Assembly (NCBI GenBank): GCA_963277665.1
Contig: OY728123.1
Coordinates: forward strand, 630,042,915 to 630,106,914
Reading direction: 5' to 3'
Length of the DNA: 64,000 bases
From: Viscum album
Taxonomy: Eukaryota > Streptophyta > Magnoliopsida > Santalales > Viscaceae
The notes under the pieces were generated by a model. That model ran no database searches, had not been told where the DNA came from, and saw nothing but the letters and a program-made list of their open reading frames with translations. Positions 63,761-64,000 of the stretch are shown here, in pieces. The first letter of the stretch is position 1. The number at the start of each line of letters is the position of its first letter. A program made the translations under genes and the position numbers.

Positions 63761-64000
63761 TCCTTTTAAATATGTGAAACCTTAAGCCTGACCTTGGTTA
63801 ACCATTTATGTCATATATTTTAATACTTCATGATGGTTTCTAGATAGTTTGTAAATAGACAAAGCTTATCCCCAGGTAGTGTCAAACCTGGTGTGTAGAA
63901 AGGATTGTTGTCATTCACTAGTTCCAAATCAAATATTATTTAATACTGGGTTTTTAGGGATTATACCCCCATGTATATTGATACCAGATCCCAATCCATT
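63761..64000 (-). mobile_element. Element D, presumed further gag; runs out of the window
   Basis: The position upstream of the gag remnant suggests the capsid N-terminal part. No reading frame of useful length is seen and no motif can be named. Confidence 0.3.

Overview
The window is a strongly AT-rich, CpG-poor stretch of nuclear plant DNA made almost entirely of old, degraded LTR retrotransposons. I found no intact host gene, tRNA, rRNA or CRISPR array. The recognisable proteins are the pol domains of chromodomain Ty3/gypsy elements (closest by eye to the Tekay/Del group): reverse transcriptase, RNase H, HHCC/DDE integrase and a chromodomain tail, plus one gag fragment. All carry many stops and frameshifts. 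The initiator tRNA-Met type primer binding sites and polypurine tract/TGTAACACC LTR starts also fit this group. A flowering plant with a repeat-rich, probably heterochromatic or pericentromeric region is the best guess; the species cannot be told.

Layout. Positions 1-5,144: the 3' end of a plus-strand gypsy element (P1) with pol, polypurine tract and a 2.76 kb LTR, followed directly by a 5'-truncated second LTR copy (5,145-6,592). 6,593-14,481: mostly featureless AT-rich DNA with a possible minus-strand LTR remnant and one clear, younger, 5'-truncated LINE-like insertion (9,685-10,134, minus) flanked by target-site duplications. 14,482-61,760: the main feature, a chain of five related LTRs, all in minus orientation (M1 14,482-19,717; M2 20,913-26,116; M3 about 35,600-40,781; M4 42,526-53,062, interrupted; M5 56,497-61,760). 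Most have a polypurine-like tract on one side and a primer-binding-like site on the other, as expected of a head-to-tail array of elements that share LTRs. The spaces between them differ: 1.2 kb non-coding (A), 9.5 kb holding an opposite-strand LTR (P3, 27,560-31,621), 1.7 kb (B), 3.4 kb with a decayed pol (C), and over 2.2 kb with a decayed gag but no pol (D).

M4 is split by a second plus-strand gypsy element (P2): protease/RT/RNase H/integrase remnants at 46.4-49.87 kb and a 3' LTR at 49,866 to about 52,050. The M-type LTRs have a recurring inner anatomy: a 35-bp tandem array in U3 (M1, M2, decayed M5), a TATA box (M1, M2, M3, decayed M5), a 2-4 unit tandem array of about 185 bp with short dyads, and a second, internal primer-binding-like motif.

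Nothing here looks functional today. The interest lies in the architecture: tandem LTR sharing, compound LTRs, variable internal arrays and nested insertion. Boundaries given for LTRs are read by eye from terminal motifs and cross-copy similarity and may be off by tens of bases (more for M3 and for the inner ends of P2).
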